DNA of 64,000 nt, from the NCBI RefSeq assembly GCF_000428945.1, contig NZ_AUAX01000001.1, forward strand, positions 1 through 64,000, written 5' to 3'. Made by a program: the position numbers and the translations under genes. Under the pieces are notes generated by a model. It searched no databases and was not told the DNA's origin. It worked only from the letters and a program-made list of their open reading frames with translations. This stretch comes from Hamadaea tsunoensis DSM 44101 (GTDB taxonomy: Bacteria; Actinomycetota; Actinomycetes; Mycobacteriales; Micromonosporaceae). Of the stretch, positions 51,298 through 60,076 are shown in pieces; positions within the stretch are counted from its first letter, which is position 1; each line of letters opens with the position of its first letter.

Positions 51298-52097
51298 GAT
51301 CCGGTGCTCCTGTAATGCCGAATGCCGGTCCGCCAGACGAGTCCCGCCACGAGCGCCGCGACCGGGGCCGCCGCCGGTGCGGCCCAGCCCACCCAGCCCG
51401 GCAGCCCTAGCGGATCCCGTACGCCGAGCAGCGCCAGCGCCGGGTAGTACGCGACGAACCCCATCCCCAGCGCGTACGCGAACAGCCGCCGGAACCAGCC
51501 GCCGAAGACGGAGACGGGATAGCCGGTGAAGTCCCGGCCGCCATAGGTGACGATGTTGCCGAGCTCGCCCGATTCGATCCACCAGAACGCCACGGTCGCG
51601 GTCGCCACGAAGATCGAGGCGAAGAAGACCGCTCCGGCGACCGGTGCCACGACGACGAGGAGGGCTTTCGCCGGCGTCCAGTGCACATGGGCCAGACGCA
51701 GCGCGTACGCGAGAATCCCGGCCGAGTAGACCAGGCGGCCGAGGCGACGCGTACCGACGTCCATCGCGAGCAGCTGCCCGAGTACGCCGAGCGGCCGCAC
51801 CAGCACCGTGTCCAGCGTCCCGGAGCGCACGTACGTCCGCAGCCGCTCGATGTTGCCGACGGCGAGATCCGCCAGCGCGAAGGCGACCTGCGACAGGCCG
51901 AAGACCACGAGCACCTGCGCCCGGTCGAAGCCGCCGAGCGACCCGCTCGTCCGCAGCATCACGAGCAGGGCCAGCAGGTCGGCCCCGAGGAAGAACACGT
52001 TGCCGGCCAGGTCGAAGAAGAAGCTCGTCCGGTAGGACGCCTGGCCGCGTACCTGGGTGGCGATCAGGGCCAGGTAGGGCCGGATCCGGTCAACCAC
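51294..52097 (-). CDS. ABC-2 type permease (second of pair)
   Basis: 267 aa, six predicted helices. ABC-2 family, DUF990-like: YLALIATQVRGQASYRTSFF at the N-terminus, FGLSQVAFALADLAVGNIE and RSGTLDTVLVRPLGVLGQLL. GTG start overlaps the upstream permease by 8 bases. Substrate unknown. Confidence 0.9.
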   Translation of the reverse strand: MVDRIRPYLALIATQVRGQASYRTSFFFDLAGNVFFLGADLLALLVMLRTSGSLGGFDRAQVLVVFGLSQVAFALADLAVGNIERLRTYVRSGTLDTVLVRPLGVLGQLLAMDVGTRRLGRLVYSAGILAYALRLAHVHWTPAKALLVVVAPVAGAVFFASIFVATATVAFWWIESGELGNIVTYGGRDFTGYPVSVFGGWFRRLFAYALGMGFVAYYPALALLGVRDPLGLPGWVGWAAPAAAPVAALVAGLVWRTGIRHYRSTGS

Positions 52098-52947
52098 CCT
52101 GCACCACCAGCCGGCGCTCGGCCCGCCGCTGGACGAGCAGGCACGCCGCGAGCAGCACGACCGCCCACGCCGCCTGGACGGCCAGCATCGCCGCCGGCCC
52201 GGGTACGCCGCCGTGCTCGCTGATCACGTCCAGCGGGGCCTGCAGGATGGAGGGGAACGGCGTACCGAGCCACAGCGCCCACATCGCCCAGCCGGGCAGC
52301 ATCCGCAGCGGGAAGTACAGGCCGCCGAGCACGCCGGAGAACACCATCCACGCCATCGTCGGGCCCCGGTTGTCCAGCAGCCAGTACGCACATGAATTGA
52401 CCAGATATCGGCAGAGGAAGCAGACGAGGACGGCCAGCAGGACCGAGCAGAGACCGAGCGCGTACGTCGTCGCCCTGGTCGGCAGGGCCATGCCGAAGAC
52501 GATCGAGCCGATCACGACCGGCGGCAGGAAGCGGGTGGCGAACGCGTAGCCGGCCCGGCCCAGGTCGGCCGACACGTACGCGAAAACGGGGTGCTGCGGC
52601 CGGAGCAGGTCCATGACGACGTCGCCGGAGCGGATCCGCTCGGACAGGTCGTTCCAGCCCCACAGCAGGACGACGCCGATGAGGCCCTGCCCGAGCCAGA
52701 CGAAGCTCATGAGCTGGGCGCGGGAGTAGCCGGCGATGGACCCGGCGCCCGACGCGGCGACCACGGCGAGCAGCACGTACGACCGGAGGAAGCCGAACGT
52801 CGTATTGGTGGCGAGGGACGCGACGGTCGCCTGACGATAGGTGGCGTACCGGCGGAAGCCGATTGTCGCGAATGACCTGAATTGTGCGGCTAACTCGAAG
52901 AAGTTTCGACCGGCTTGCCGAGCCGCAGTAGCGGTGACAAAGCCCAC
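52090..52947 (-). CDS. ABC-2 type permease (first of pair)
   Basis: 285 aa, about six helices. Contains GWNDLSERIRSGDVVMDLLR and MVFSGVLGGLYFPLRMLPGW, homologous to the following permease. GTG at 52947 is supported by GGGAGG 7 bases upstream. First gene of the three-gene exporter operon; divergent from the WG-repeat gene. Confidence 0.9.
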   Translation of the reverse strand: MGFVTATAARQAGRNFFELAAQFRSFATIGFRRYATYRQATVASLATNTTFGFLRSYVLLAVVAASGAGSIAGYSRAQLMSFVWLGQGLIGVVLLWGWNDLSERIRSGDVVMDLLRPQHPVFAYVSADLGRAGYAFATRFLPPVVIGSIVFGMALPTRATTYALGLCSVLLAVLVCFLCRYLVNSCAYWLLDNRGPTMAWMVFSGVLGGLYFPLRMLPGWAMWALWLGTPFPSILQAPLDVISEHGGVPGPAAMLAVQAAWAVVLLAACLLVQRRAERRLVVQGG

Positions 52948-53081
52948 GCCGTACCCTCCCGTTGCAACCGCTTCTTCTCCCGGCCGGGTGACCCTACCGC
53001 CGGGGGTCGCGGTGTGATACCCGTTTTCTCGGAGCATGCGGCGTTCCGGCGTATGCGGGCGGAGCCTTGGGAGGTGAAGGC

Positions 53082-56039
53082 GTGACCATCGAGCGCACCA
53101 ACGGCCGTCGAGGCCCCGAAGTGCCGGCGTGGGCCGAGTCGCCGACCTCACCGTGGACCCGGATTCCCGCCGCGCGTACACCGTCCGACCAGGGCGAGGA
53201 CGAGCAGACGCCACCGTTCGGCGCGCCTCCCGGCCCGTTCCCGCCGCGCCCCGGCCAGCCGCAGATGCCGGCCGGCCAGTACCCGCCGGGCCAGTTCCCC
53301 CAGCCGGGGTACGCCCCGCCGCCACCGGGCGCGCAGCAGTGGCAGCACCAGCAGCAACAGCAGTACCCGAACCGGCCCGGCCAGCCCGTCGGCCCGAACG
53401 GGAACCCGCAGTACCGCGGCGGACCGGGCCAGCCGCCCGGCCCGAACCAGGGTCAGCCGGGCTACCCGCAGCAGCCGTACGGCCCGCCGCCGGGCCAGTT
53501 CCCGCCCGGGCCCTTCCCGCCCGGCCACCCCGGTCACCAACCGGGCCAGCAGTACCCGGGCGGCCCCGGCGCGCCCGGTTACGGGCCGCAGCAGGGGCCC
53601 GGCCAGCCTGTTCCCGGGCAGCCGGTTCACGGACAACACGGTCCGGGGCAGCCTGTCCCCGGCCAGCAGGGTCCCGGTCAGCAGGGCCCTGGGCAGCCCT
53701 ATCAGCAGGGTCACGGTCAGCCTGGCCACGGCGGTCACCCGGGCCAGCCCGGCGGCTATCCCTCCGGGCCTGGTGGACCGGGCGGACCCGGCGCCCCGGC
53801 CGGGCCGGTGCAGAAGGGTGTCGCCTCGGTCGCGGGCATGCCGACGACCGGTGCGCCCGCGCCCGGGTCCGGCGGTCCCGCCGCGCAGACCTACGGCACC
53901 GCACCGGTTTCCGGGGCCGCGCCCGTCTCGGGAGCGGCTGCCCCCGGCGCGGTGCAGGCCGCAGGCGGACCCGCCGCCACCGCGACGCCGCCGGCCGGCC
54001 CGGGTGTCGCGAGTGGACAGCCGAACCTCGCGGGCGCGCATCCCAGCCAGGTCGTGCCCGGCCTCACCTTCGGCAGCGCCACGCCCGCTCCCCCGGCCTG
54101 GCCGCAGCCCGCGCCCGGCACCGAGCCGGGTACGGCGGCCGCCGGCCCGGCCGCGACCGGCACCGGTGCGACCGGCGGTACCGCGGCACAGGCTGCCGAG
54201 GCCCAGCCCGCGGAGCCCGCCGCCACCGCCGGGCCGACGACTCCGGCGCAGAGTGACGCCGGCGCCGAAGCGGCCCAGGCCGCCAAGCGCCGCGCGCGCC
54301 ACGCCGCCGAGACGGGCGAGATGCCCGCCGTACCACCAGAGGAAGCCTCCGCCGTGGGCGAGAGCGCGCCGGTCTCGGCCGCTCCCGTCTCCGCGGCTCC
54401 GATGTCGGGAGCGCCCATGTCCGCCGCGCCGGCCTCGCCAGCGCCCGTGTCGGCCGCGCCCGCCTCGGCGGCGCCCGCGTCCGGGGTCCCCGCGTCCGGC
54501 GTACCGGTGTCGCCGGCGGTCGCCACGCCGGACACCGTGCTGCCGGTCTCCGCGCCCGCCACCGGCGTCTCGACCGCGCTGTCCGCGCCGACCATGCTCC
54601 ATTCGCTGGTACGCCCGCAGACGCTGGCCGACGTGACGGCGACGGAGAAGCCGGCCGACGAGGAGTCCACCCCGGCCGAGCCGCCCCAGGACGAGGCGGC
54701 CGAGAGCGCCGAGGAGAAGGCGGACGAGAAGACCCCCGACCCCGAGCAGGAGCTCGCGGCGATCGAGTGGCGCTTCCACCCCGACACGCTCCGGGAACTC
54801 GTCGACGACCCCGATCTGCTGCGCGACATCCGCGACCGGCTCACCAACAAGCTCACCCCGGCCAACGACAACCCGTCCCGCGCCCGGCTGCTCAGCCTGC
54901 GGGCGGTCGTGTCACGCGTACTCGGGGACCTGGCGAAGGCGCTGTCGGACGCGAAGATGGCCCTCATGCACGCAGAGGCCACCGGCGAACTGCGCCGGGT
55001 CGCGATCGCGCAGGCCCGCCTCGCGCACGTGCTGCAGTGGCGGGGCGACTTCGCCGAGGCCGACCAGCTGTTCGAGGAGGCCAACTCCACCGAGCTGCCG
55101 GACCGGCTGCGCGCCACGATGCACGAGCACGCCGGCAAGTCCTGCTACGACCAGGGCCGCTACATCGAGGCCTGCAACCACTTCGAGAAGGCGCTCGAAC
55201 TGCGCAAGGTCGAGGACCCGGATCTGATGGCGCGCACGGAACTGGCGCTGGACGCCGTCTTCCGGAAGGTCGCCGAGAACGGGTGGGGGCCGTACCCGCG
55301 CAACCGGGACGAGATCCTGCGCGTACACAAGCCGCCGATGCCGAAGTTCGACGAGAAGGTGCAGCGCTGGGGCTATGTCGACCCGTCCGGGACGACCGGC
55401 ATCAACGCGGCCTTCGCCGACGTGCAGCCGTTCCGCGACGGCGTCGCCTGGGTACGCCGCCCGGAGTCGGAGAGCTGGGAGCTGATCGACGAGGGCGGCC
55501 TGCGCAAGATCGACGCGAAGGCCGGCTGGCTCGGCGTCGGCTCGTTCTCCGAGGGCCTGGCCTGGGTCTCCCGGGACGGCATGGGCGGCTGGGTCGCGAT
55601 CGACAAAACCGGCCGCGTGGTCATCCCGGCGGGCTTCGACGACGTGCGCCCGTTCCGCAAGGGCGTCGCCGCCGTACGCCGAGGCGGCTGGGGCGCGGTC
55701 GACAAGACCGGCCGCGTGGTGGTCCCCTGCCAGTTCGCCGCCTTCGCGACCGCGCTGACCGACGGCCGCTACGTCGACGGCTTCACCGACGAGGGCCTGG
55801 CGATCGTGGACAACGGCGGCCGCAAGGGCGTCGTCGACAAGAGCGGCAAGATGGTCGTGCCGCCGGTGCACCCGGCGCTCGTCATCCACCCGGTCGCGTT
55901 CCTGATCGCGAGCCCGTCGGGAACGTGGGGAGCGCTCGACCGGCAGGGGCGCCCGCTCATCGACCCGGACCTGGCCAGCCGGACCGCGGTCATCGAGGAG
56001 ATCGACCGCCTGCTCGCGGATACCAAGCCGGTCCTGTAG
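53082..56039 (+). CDS. WG-repeat protein with disordered Pro/Gln/Gly N-terminus
   Basis: 985 aa. Residues 1 to about 540 are low-complexity: Pro/Gln/Gly-rich (GQPVPGQQGPGQQGPGQPYQ) then Ala/Pro/Ser-rich (APVSAAPVSAAPMSGAPMSA). A helical TPR-like region follows (LRELVDDPDLLRDIRDRL to about 730). The C-terminal 240 residues hold WG (KWG) repeats: RWGYVDPSGTTGINAAFADV, GGWVAIDKTGRVVIPAGFDD, GGWGAVDKTGRVVVP and RKGVVDKSGKMVVP. GTG preceded by GGGAGG. No signal peptide or membrane helix. Probably a scaffold; function unknown. Confidence 0.88.
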   Translation: MTIERTNGRRGPEVPAWAESPTSPWTRIPAARTPSDQGEDEQTPPFGAPPGPFPPRPGQPQMPAGQYPPGQFPQPGYAPPPPGAQQWQHQQQQQYPNRPGQPVGPNGNPQYRGGPGQPPGPNQGQPGYPQQPYGPPPGQFPPGPFPPGHPGHQPGQQYPGGPGAPGYGPQQGPGQPVPGQPVHGQHGPGQPVPGQQGPGQQGPGQPYQQGHGQPGHGGHPGQPGGYPSGPGGPGGPGAPAGPVQKGVASVAGMPTTGAPAPGSGGPAAQTYGTAPVSGAAPVSGAAAPGAVQAAGGPAATATPPAGPGVASGQPNLAGAHPSQVVPGLTFGSATPAPPAWPQPAPGTEPGTAAAGPAATGTGATGGTAAQAAEAQPAEPAATAGPTTPAQSDAGAEAAQAAKRRARHAAETGEMPAVPPEEASAVGESAPVSAAPVSAAPMSGAPMSAAPASPAPVSAAPASAAPASGVPASGVPVSPAVATPDTVLPVSAPATGVSTALSAPTMLHSLVRPQTLADVTATEKPADEESTPAEPPQDEAAESAEEKADEKTPDPEQELAAIEWRFHPDTLRELVDDPDLLRDIRDRLTNKLTPANDNPSRARLLSLRAVVSRVLGDLAKALSDAKMALMHAEATGELRRVAIAQARLAHVLQWRGDFAEADQLFEEANSTELPDRLRATMHEHAGKSCYDQGRYIEACNHFEKALELRKVEDPDLMARTELALDAVFRKVAENGWGPYPRNRDEILRVHKPPMPKFDEKVQRWGYVDPSGTTGINAAFADVQPFRDGVAWVRRPESESWELIDEGGLRKIDAKAGWLGVGSFSEGLAWVSRDGMGGWVAIDKTGRVVIPAGFDDVRPFRKGVAAVRRGGWGAVDKTGRVVVPCQFAAFATALTDGRYVDGFTDEGLAIVDNGGRKGVVDKSGKMVVPPVHPALVIHPVAFLIASPSGTWGALDRQGRPLIDPDLASRTAVIEEIDRLLADTKPVL

Positions 56040-56067
56040 CGGCTGTCGGCCGAAAGTCGGCCGGCGG

Positions 56068-56073
56068 TAGATT
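56068..56073 (+). promoter_or_regulatory. Predicted leaderless -10 (TAGATT) for the aldo/keto reductase gene
   Basis: Ends 7 bases before the ATG at 56081. Confidence 0.5.
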
Positions 56074-56080
56074 CTGCTGC

Positions 56081-57079
56081 ATGGAATTCCGCCATCTCGG
56101 CCGCTCAGGCCTGCTCGTCAGTGAGATCTCCTACGGCAACTGGATCACCCACGGCTCCCAGGTCGAGGAGGAGGCCGCCCAGTCGTGCGTACGCGCCGCG
56201 CTGGACCTCGGCATCACCACCTTCGACACCGCCGACGTGTACGCCGGCACCCGGGCGGAGGAGGTGCTGGGCCGGGCGCTGCAGGGTGAGCGCCGCCAGG
56301 GGCTGGAGATCTTCACGAAGGTGTTCTGGCCGACCGGCCCGGGCCGCAACGACCGGGGCCTGTCCCGCAAGCACATCATGGAGTCGATCGACGGTTCGCT
56401 GCGCCGGCTGCAGACCGACTACGTCGACCTCTACCAGGCCCACCGGTACGACTTCGCGACGCCGCTCGAGGAGACGATGGTCGCGTTCGCCGACGTCGTA
56501 CGCGCCGGCAAGGCGCACTACATCGGCGTCTCGGAGTGGACCGCCGGCCAGATCCGCGAGGCCGCCGCGCTGGCGAAGGAGCTGCGTATCCCGTTCGTGT
56601 CGAACCAGCCGCAGTACTCGATGCTGTGGCGGGTCATCGAGGCCGAGGTCGTGCCGGCCAGCGAGGAGCTCGGGCTCGGCCAGATCGTCTGGTCGCCGAT
56701 GGCGCAGGGCGTGCTCACCGGCAAGTACCTGCCGGGCCAGCCCCCGCCCGCGGGCTCCCGCGCGACCGACGAGCACGGCGGCGGCAACTTCATCAGCCGG
56801 CTGCTGAACGAGGACGTGCTGACCCGCGTACAGGCGTTGAAGCCGATCGCGGAGCAGGCCGGGCTGAGCATGGCGCAGCTGGCGGTGGCGTGGGTGCTGC
56901 AGAACCCGAACGTGTCGAGCGCGATCGTCGGCGCCACGCGTCCGGAGCAACTGCAGGACAGCGTCAAGGCGGCCGGCGTCAAGCTCGGCGCGGACCTCAT
57001 GAAGGCGATCGACGAGGCGCTGGGCGAGATCGTCGAGCGCGACGCGGCACAGACCCAGTCGCCCAAGCAGCGCCCGTAG
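56081..57079 (+). CDS. Aldo/keto reductase (KCNAB-like)
   Basis: 332 aa. NADPH-dependent carbonyl reductase. Catalytic tetrad visible: Asp and Tyr in FDTADVYAG, Lys in IFTKVFWP and His in YQAHRYDF. C-terminal cofactor motif VGATRPEQLQDS. Closest in style to the potassium-channel beta-subunit-like AKRs of bacteria. Substrate unknown. Confidence 0.93.
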   Translation: MEFRHLGRSGLLVSEISYGNWITHGSQVEEEAAQSCVRAALDLGITTFDTADVYAGTRAEEVLGRALQGERRQGLEIFTKVFWPTGPGRNDRGLSRKHIMESIDGSLRRLQTDYVDLYQAHRYDFATPLEETMVAFADVVRAGKAHYIGVSEWTAGQIREAAALAKELRIPFVSNQPQYSMLWRVIEAEVVPASEELGLGQIVWSPMAQGVLTGKYLPGQPPPAGSRATDEHGGGNFISRLLNEDVLTRVQALKPIAEQAGLSMAQLAVAWVLQNPNVSSAIVGATRPEQLQDSVKAAGVKLGADLMKAIDEALGEIVERDAAQTQSPKQRP

Positions 57080-57088
57080 ATCCACCCT

Positions 57089-57169
57089 CAAGATCCCGTT
57101 TGGATCAGGGATCGCCCCGTAATCTTGGGCCAAGATTCGGGTGATCTCCCTGATCCAAGCGGGATCTTG
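57089..57169. terminator. 81-bp palindromic bidirectional terminator
   Basis: CAAGATCCCGTTTGGATCAG at 57089 pairs with the right arm that begins CCCTGATCC and ends AGCGGGATCTTG (57148-57169); the centre AATCTTGGGCCAAGATT is also self-complementary. Lies between convergent genes. The right arm is nearly identical to that at 16083-16104. GGGATCTTGA is repeated at 57181. Confidence 0.75.
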
Positions 57170-57196
57170 AAGCGGGTTACGGGATCTTGACGTGCG

Positions 57197-57391
57197 TTAC
57201 GGCGCCAAGAGGCTCATCTTGTACTCGACGCGCTCGTCTTCGAGGAGGACGGCCGTGGCGGCGCCCGCGGCGACCGCCTCCTTCCAGGTCTGGCCGAGCC
57301 ACGACTCCGCGTCGCCCTGCCCGGTGAAGGACTCCGCCGGGTGCTCCACCGGCTTGCCGTCCGCGTCCTCGTATCGCCAGGTCCACGTCAC
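57197..57391 (-). CDS. Small conserved-type protein, unrecognised
   Basis: 64 aa: TWTWRYEDADGKPVEHPAES, then FTGQGDAESWLGQTWKEAVA and a final strand VLLEDERVEYKMSLLAP. Compact, soluble and Trp-rich at the start; GTG with GGGAGG 7 bases upstream argues it is real. I recall similar short actinobacterial hypothetical proteins but give no function. Divergent from the cobUT gene. Confidence 0.72.
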   Translation of the reverse strand: MTWTWRYEDADGKPVEHPAESFTGQGDAESWLGQTWKEAVAAGAATAVLLEDERVEYKMSLLAP

Positions 57392-57429
57392 TGCGGTGCC
57401 TCCCTCTGCCAGCAAGACCATCAAGCCAT

Positions 57430-57435
57430 TAGGGT
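57430..57435 (+). promoter_or_regulatory. Predicted leaderless -10 (TAGGGT) for the cobU-cobT gene
   Basis: Ends 7 bases before the ATG at 57443. No cobalamin riboswitch fits in the 51-base gap. Confidence 0.45.
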
Positions 57436-57442
57436 ACGTGCC

Positions 57443-59332
57443 ATGGTGCAGAACACCGACCGCACTCCTGGCGGCTCGCGCGAGCGCTCCCCGGCTTGGA
57501 CGACCGTGCTGGTGCTCGGGGGGATCCGGTCCGGCAAGTCGGAGTACGCCGAGTCCCTCGTCGCCGACGCGCTGGCCGCAGGGCGTAGTTCCGTCCGCTA
57601 CCTGGCGACCGCTCAGCGGGTCGAGGACGATCCCGGCTGGGCGGAGCGCATCGAGGCCCACCAGCGCCGGCGCCCGCAGTCGTGGGCGACGCAGGAGATC
57701 GAGGACGCCACCGATCTGCTGCACGCACTGGGCACCGGCGGGTCGGACGAGGTGCTGCTGGTCGACGACCTCGGCGGCTGGGCCGGCCGGCTGCTGCCGC
57801 TGGCCGAGGCCGAGCGCCGCCAGCGCCTGGAGGGCCTGGCCTGGGCCGTCGGCGCCTGCCGGTCCGCCCTGATCATGGTCAGTTCCGAGGTCGGGCTGAG
57901 TCTCGTACCGGCGACCGAGATCGGCGCCCAGTACGCCGACCTGCTCGGCGACGTCAACCAGATCGCCGCCCGCGAGGCCGGCCGGGTGGCGCTGATCGTG
58001 GCCGGTACGCGTACCTGGCTGAAGGAGGGGCCGGCCCCGGTCGAGGAGGCGCGGCCCGAGGCTCCGGCGCGACCGGACTCCCATCCGGCGGAGGCGACCG
58101 AGATGGCCGTCCCGGACGTGATCACGCCGGTGGTGGCCGAGGCGCCGACCGCGCTGTCCGCCCCGACGATGGCCCTCCCGATGATCTCGACCGGCCTGGT
58201 CATCCAGGCGAACATGGAACTTCCGCTGCCCGACGACGAGGCCGAGCGGGACGCCCGGGCGAAGCTCGCCACGCTGGACGTGCCCGGGGCCGGCTTCGGC
58301 AGGCTCGAACGGATCGTCCGGTTCGCGGCGGCCACCCAGCGCAAGGTGGTCCCCGATCCCTGGCGCTCGGTACGCATGCTCCTGCTCTACGCCGACCACG
58401 ACGGCGACATCGCGGCGGGCGTCGATCCGGCCGATTCGGCGTACCGGGCCGGGCAGGCGCGGCGGGGCGAGGGCGCGATCGGGCTGCTCGCCGCCCGGGC
58501 GGGAGCCACCATCCAGGTCGTGGACGCCGCGACCGCCGGTTCGATCGAGTGGGTCGACGCGGCCACCCCGGAGGCCGTGGAGGCCGGGCTGCGGCACGGC
58601 TGGCGGCTCGCCGAGGAGGCGATCGACTCCGGTGTGGACCTGATCGTGCTGGGCTCCTGTGGCGCGGGTGCCGACACCGCCGCCGCCACGGTCGTCTCGC
58701 TGCTGACCTCCGCCGAGGTCGCGGGGCTGATCGGCCGCCGGGTCAGCGCGGACGGGCGGGTCGACGACCCCTCGTGGATGAAGCGCTGCGCCGCCGCCCG
58801 GGACGCTCTGCACCGCGTACGCGGCGGGTCGATGGCGCCGAAGGACGTGCTGGCCTCGCTCGGCGGCGTCGACCTCGCCATCGCGGTCGGCGTGCAGCTG
58901 GGCGCGACCGCCCGGCGTACTCCCGTGCTCATGGACGGGCCGGTGGGCGTCGCGGCCGGGCTGGTGGCGCGTGACCTGGCGGGGCAGGCGCGGCACTGGG
59001 CGCTGCTGCCGGACCACGGCGGCGACCCGGCGACGAAGCTCGCGGCCGACGTGCTCGGCCTGGAGCAGTTCATCGACCTGCGGATCGGGGTGGGCGAGGG
59101 CGCGACGGCGCTGGCCCTGCTGCCGCTGTTGCAATCCACGCTGACGCTGGCGTCGACGCTGATGGCGGCCGGCCCGCCGGCCGAGGGCAAGCCCGCCGAG
59201 GACGAGGAGCCGGCCGGCTGGCAGCCGGTCGACGACACCGCGACGGACGAGCCGGCCGACCCCGACGCGGTCGACCTGAGCAGCGAGGAGACGCATGACG
59301 CAGCCCAGCCCGCGACCGAGCGGCTGGACTGA
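57443..59332 (+). CDS. CobU-CobT fusion (cobinamide kinase/guanylyltransferase and DMB phosphoribosyltransferase)
   Basis: 629 aa in one uninterrupted frame. Residues about 20-195 are CobU: P-loop GGIRSGKS (26-33), the guanylylation-region His73 (AERIEAHQRRRP) and SSEVGLSLVPATEIGAQYAD. A linker of about 60 Ala/Pro-rich residues follows. Residues about 260-590 are CobT: LLLYADHDGDIAAGV, VLGSCGAGADTAAATVVSLL (altered from the usual GNTT motif), PVLMDGPVGVAAGLVA and catalytic-type RIGVGEGATALALLPLL. It joins two steps of nucleotide-loop assembly in B12 synthesis. The next gene, cobS, uses both products. Confidence 0.88.
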   Translation: MVQNTDRTPGGSRERSPAWTTVLVLGGIRSGKSEYAESLVADALAAGRSSVRYLATAQRVEDDPGWAERIEAHQRRRPQSWATQEIEDATDLLHALGTGGSDEVLLVDDLGGWAGRLLPLAEAERRQRLEGLAWAVGACRSALIMVSSEVGLSLVPATEIGAQYADLLGDVNQIAAREAGRVALIVAGTRTWLKEGPAPVEEARPEAPARPDSHPAEATEMAVPDVITPVVAEAPTALSAPTMALPMISTGLVIQANMELPLPDDEAERDARAKLATLDVPGAGFGRLERIVRFAAATQRKVVPDPWRSVRMLLLYADHDGDIAAGVDPADSAYRAGQARRGEGAIGLLAARAGATIQVVDAATAGSIEWVDAATPEAVEAGLRHGWRLAEEAIDSGVDLIVLGSCGAGADTAAATVVSLLTSAEVAGLIGRRVSADGRVDDPSWMKRCAAARDALHRVRGGSMAPKDVLASLGGVDLAIAVGVQLGATARRTPVLMDGPVGVAAGLVARDLAGQARHWALLPDHGGDPATKLAADVLGLEQFIDLRIGVGEGATALALLPLLQSTLTLASTLMAAGPPAEGKPAEDEEPAGWQPVDDTATDEPADPDAVDLSSEETHDAAQPATERLD

Positions 59333-60056
59333 CGCCGCCCGCCTGGCGGTCACGACGCTCACCGTCGTGCCGCTGCGGGCGGGCCTGATCGACCGGCGGG
59401 CCGCGGGGCGGGCGATGCTGCTCGCCCCGGTCGTCGGCGTCCTGCTCGGCGCCGTCGTGGGCGGGCTGGCCTGGGGGCTGCGGCAGGTGCTGCCGGCCGT
59501 CCTCGCCGGTGCGCTCGCCGTCGGCGCGAACGCCCTGCTCACCCGCGGCCTGCACCTCGACGGGCTGGCCGACACCGTCGACGCGCTGGGCGCGTACCGG
59601 GGGCGGGAACGGGCACTGGAGATCATGAAGTCGCCCGAGGTCGGCCCGTTCGGCGTGGCCGCCCTCGTCCTCGTGCTGCTCGTGCAGGCCGTGGCCGTCG
59701 GCTCCGCACCGTTTCCCGCCGTCGTCGCCGCCTGGGCCGCCGGGCGGGTCGCGATCACTCTGGCGTGCGCGCGCGGCGTACCGGCGGCCCGGCCGGGCGG
59801 GCTCGGCGCGTTCGTCGCGGGCTCGGTCCCCCGCCCGGCCGCCGCAGCCGCCGCGCTCGCCGTCGCGGCCCTGGCGATCCCGGCCGTCGCGGCCCGCTGG
59901 TGGCAGGGTCCGGCCGCCGTCCTCCTCGCCCTCTGCGTCGTCCTCCTGCTGCTGCGCCACCTGGTACGCCGGCTCGGCGGCATCACCGGTGACGTGCTCG
60001 GTTTCGTCGCGGAGACGGCACTCACCGGTGCGCTGATCGGCTTGACCGTCGCCTAG
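59295..60056 (+). CDS. cobS: Adenosylcobinamide-GDP ribazoletransferase (cobalamin synthase)
   Basis: 253 aa membrane protein with about six helices. Signature TRGLHLDGLADTVDALGAYR and ALEIMKSPEVGPFGVAALVL. Joins adenosylcobinamide-GDP with alpha-ribazole (phosphate) to complete cobalamin. It overlaps the cobU-cobT gene by 38 bases. Its TAG stop lies inside a LexA-like palindrome. Confidence 0.94.
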   Translation: MTQPSPRPSGWTDAARLAVTTLTVVPLRAGLIDRRAAGRAMLLAPVVGVLLGAVVGGLAWGLRQVLPAVLAGALAVGANALLTRGLHLDGLADTVDALGAYRGRERALEIMKSPEVGPFGVAALVLVLLVQAVAVGSAPFPAVVAAWAAGRVAITLACARGVPAARPGGLGAFVAGSVPRPAAAAAALAVAALAIPAVAARWWQGPAAVLLALCVVLLLLRHLVRRLGGITGDVLGFVAETALTGALIGLTVA

Positions 60057-60069
60057 AACACCTGTTCTA
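60054..60069 (+). promoter_or_regulatory. LexA-like SOS box
   Basis: TAGAACACCTGTTCTA is a perfect 16-bp palindrome of the form GAAC-N4-GTTC, as in actinobacterial LexA sites. It lies 7 bases before the ATG of the radical SAM gene and overlaps the cobS stop codon. Confidence 0.65.
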
Positions 60070-60076
60070 ATGGCAT

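Noticed and set aside
53148-54779. 543-codon minus-strand frame opposite the WG-repeat gene
   Set aside because: Mirror of low-complexity Pro/Gln/Ala codons; no start site or motifs.
57392-57442. Cobalamin riboswitch before the cobU-cobT gene
   Set aside because: The gap is 51 bases and has no B12-box; the -10 sits 7 bases before the ATG.
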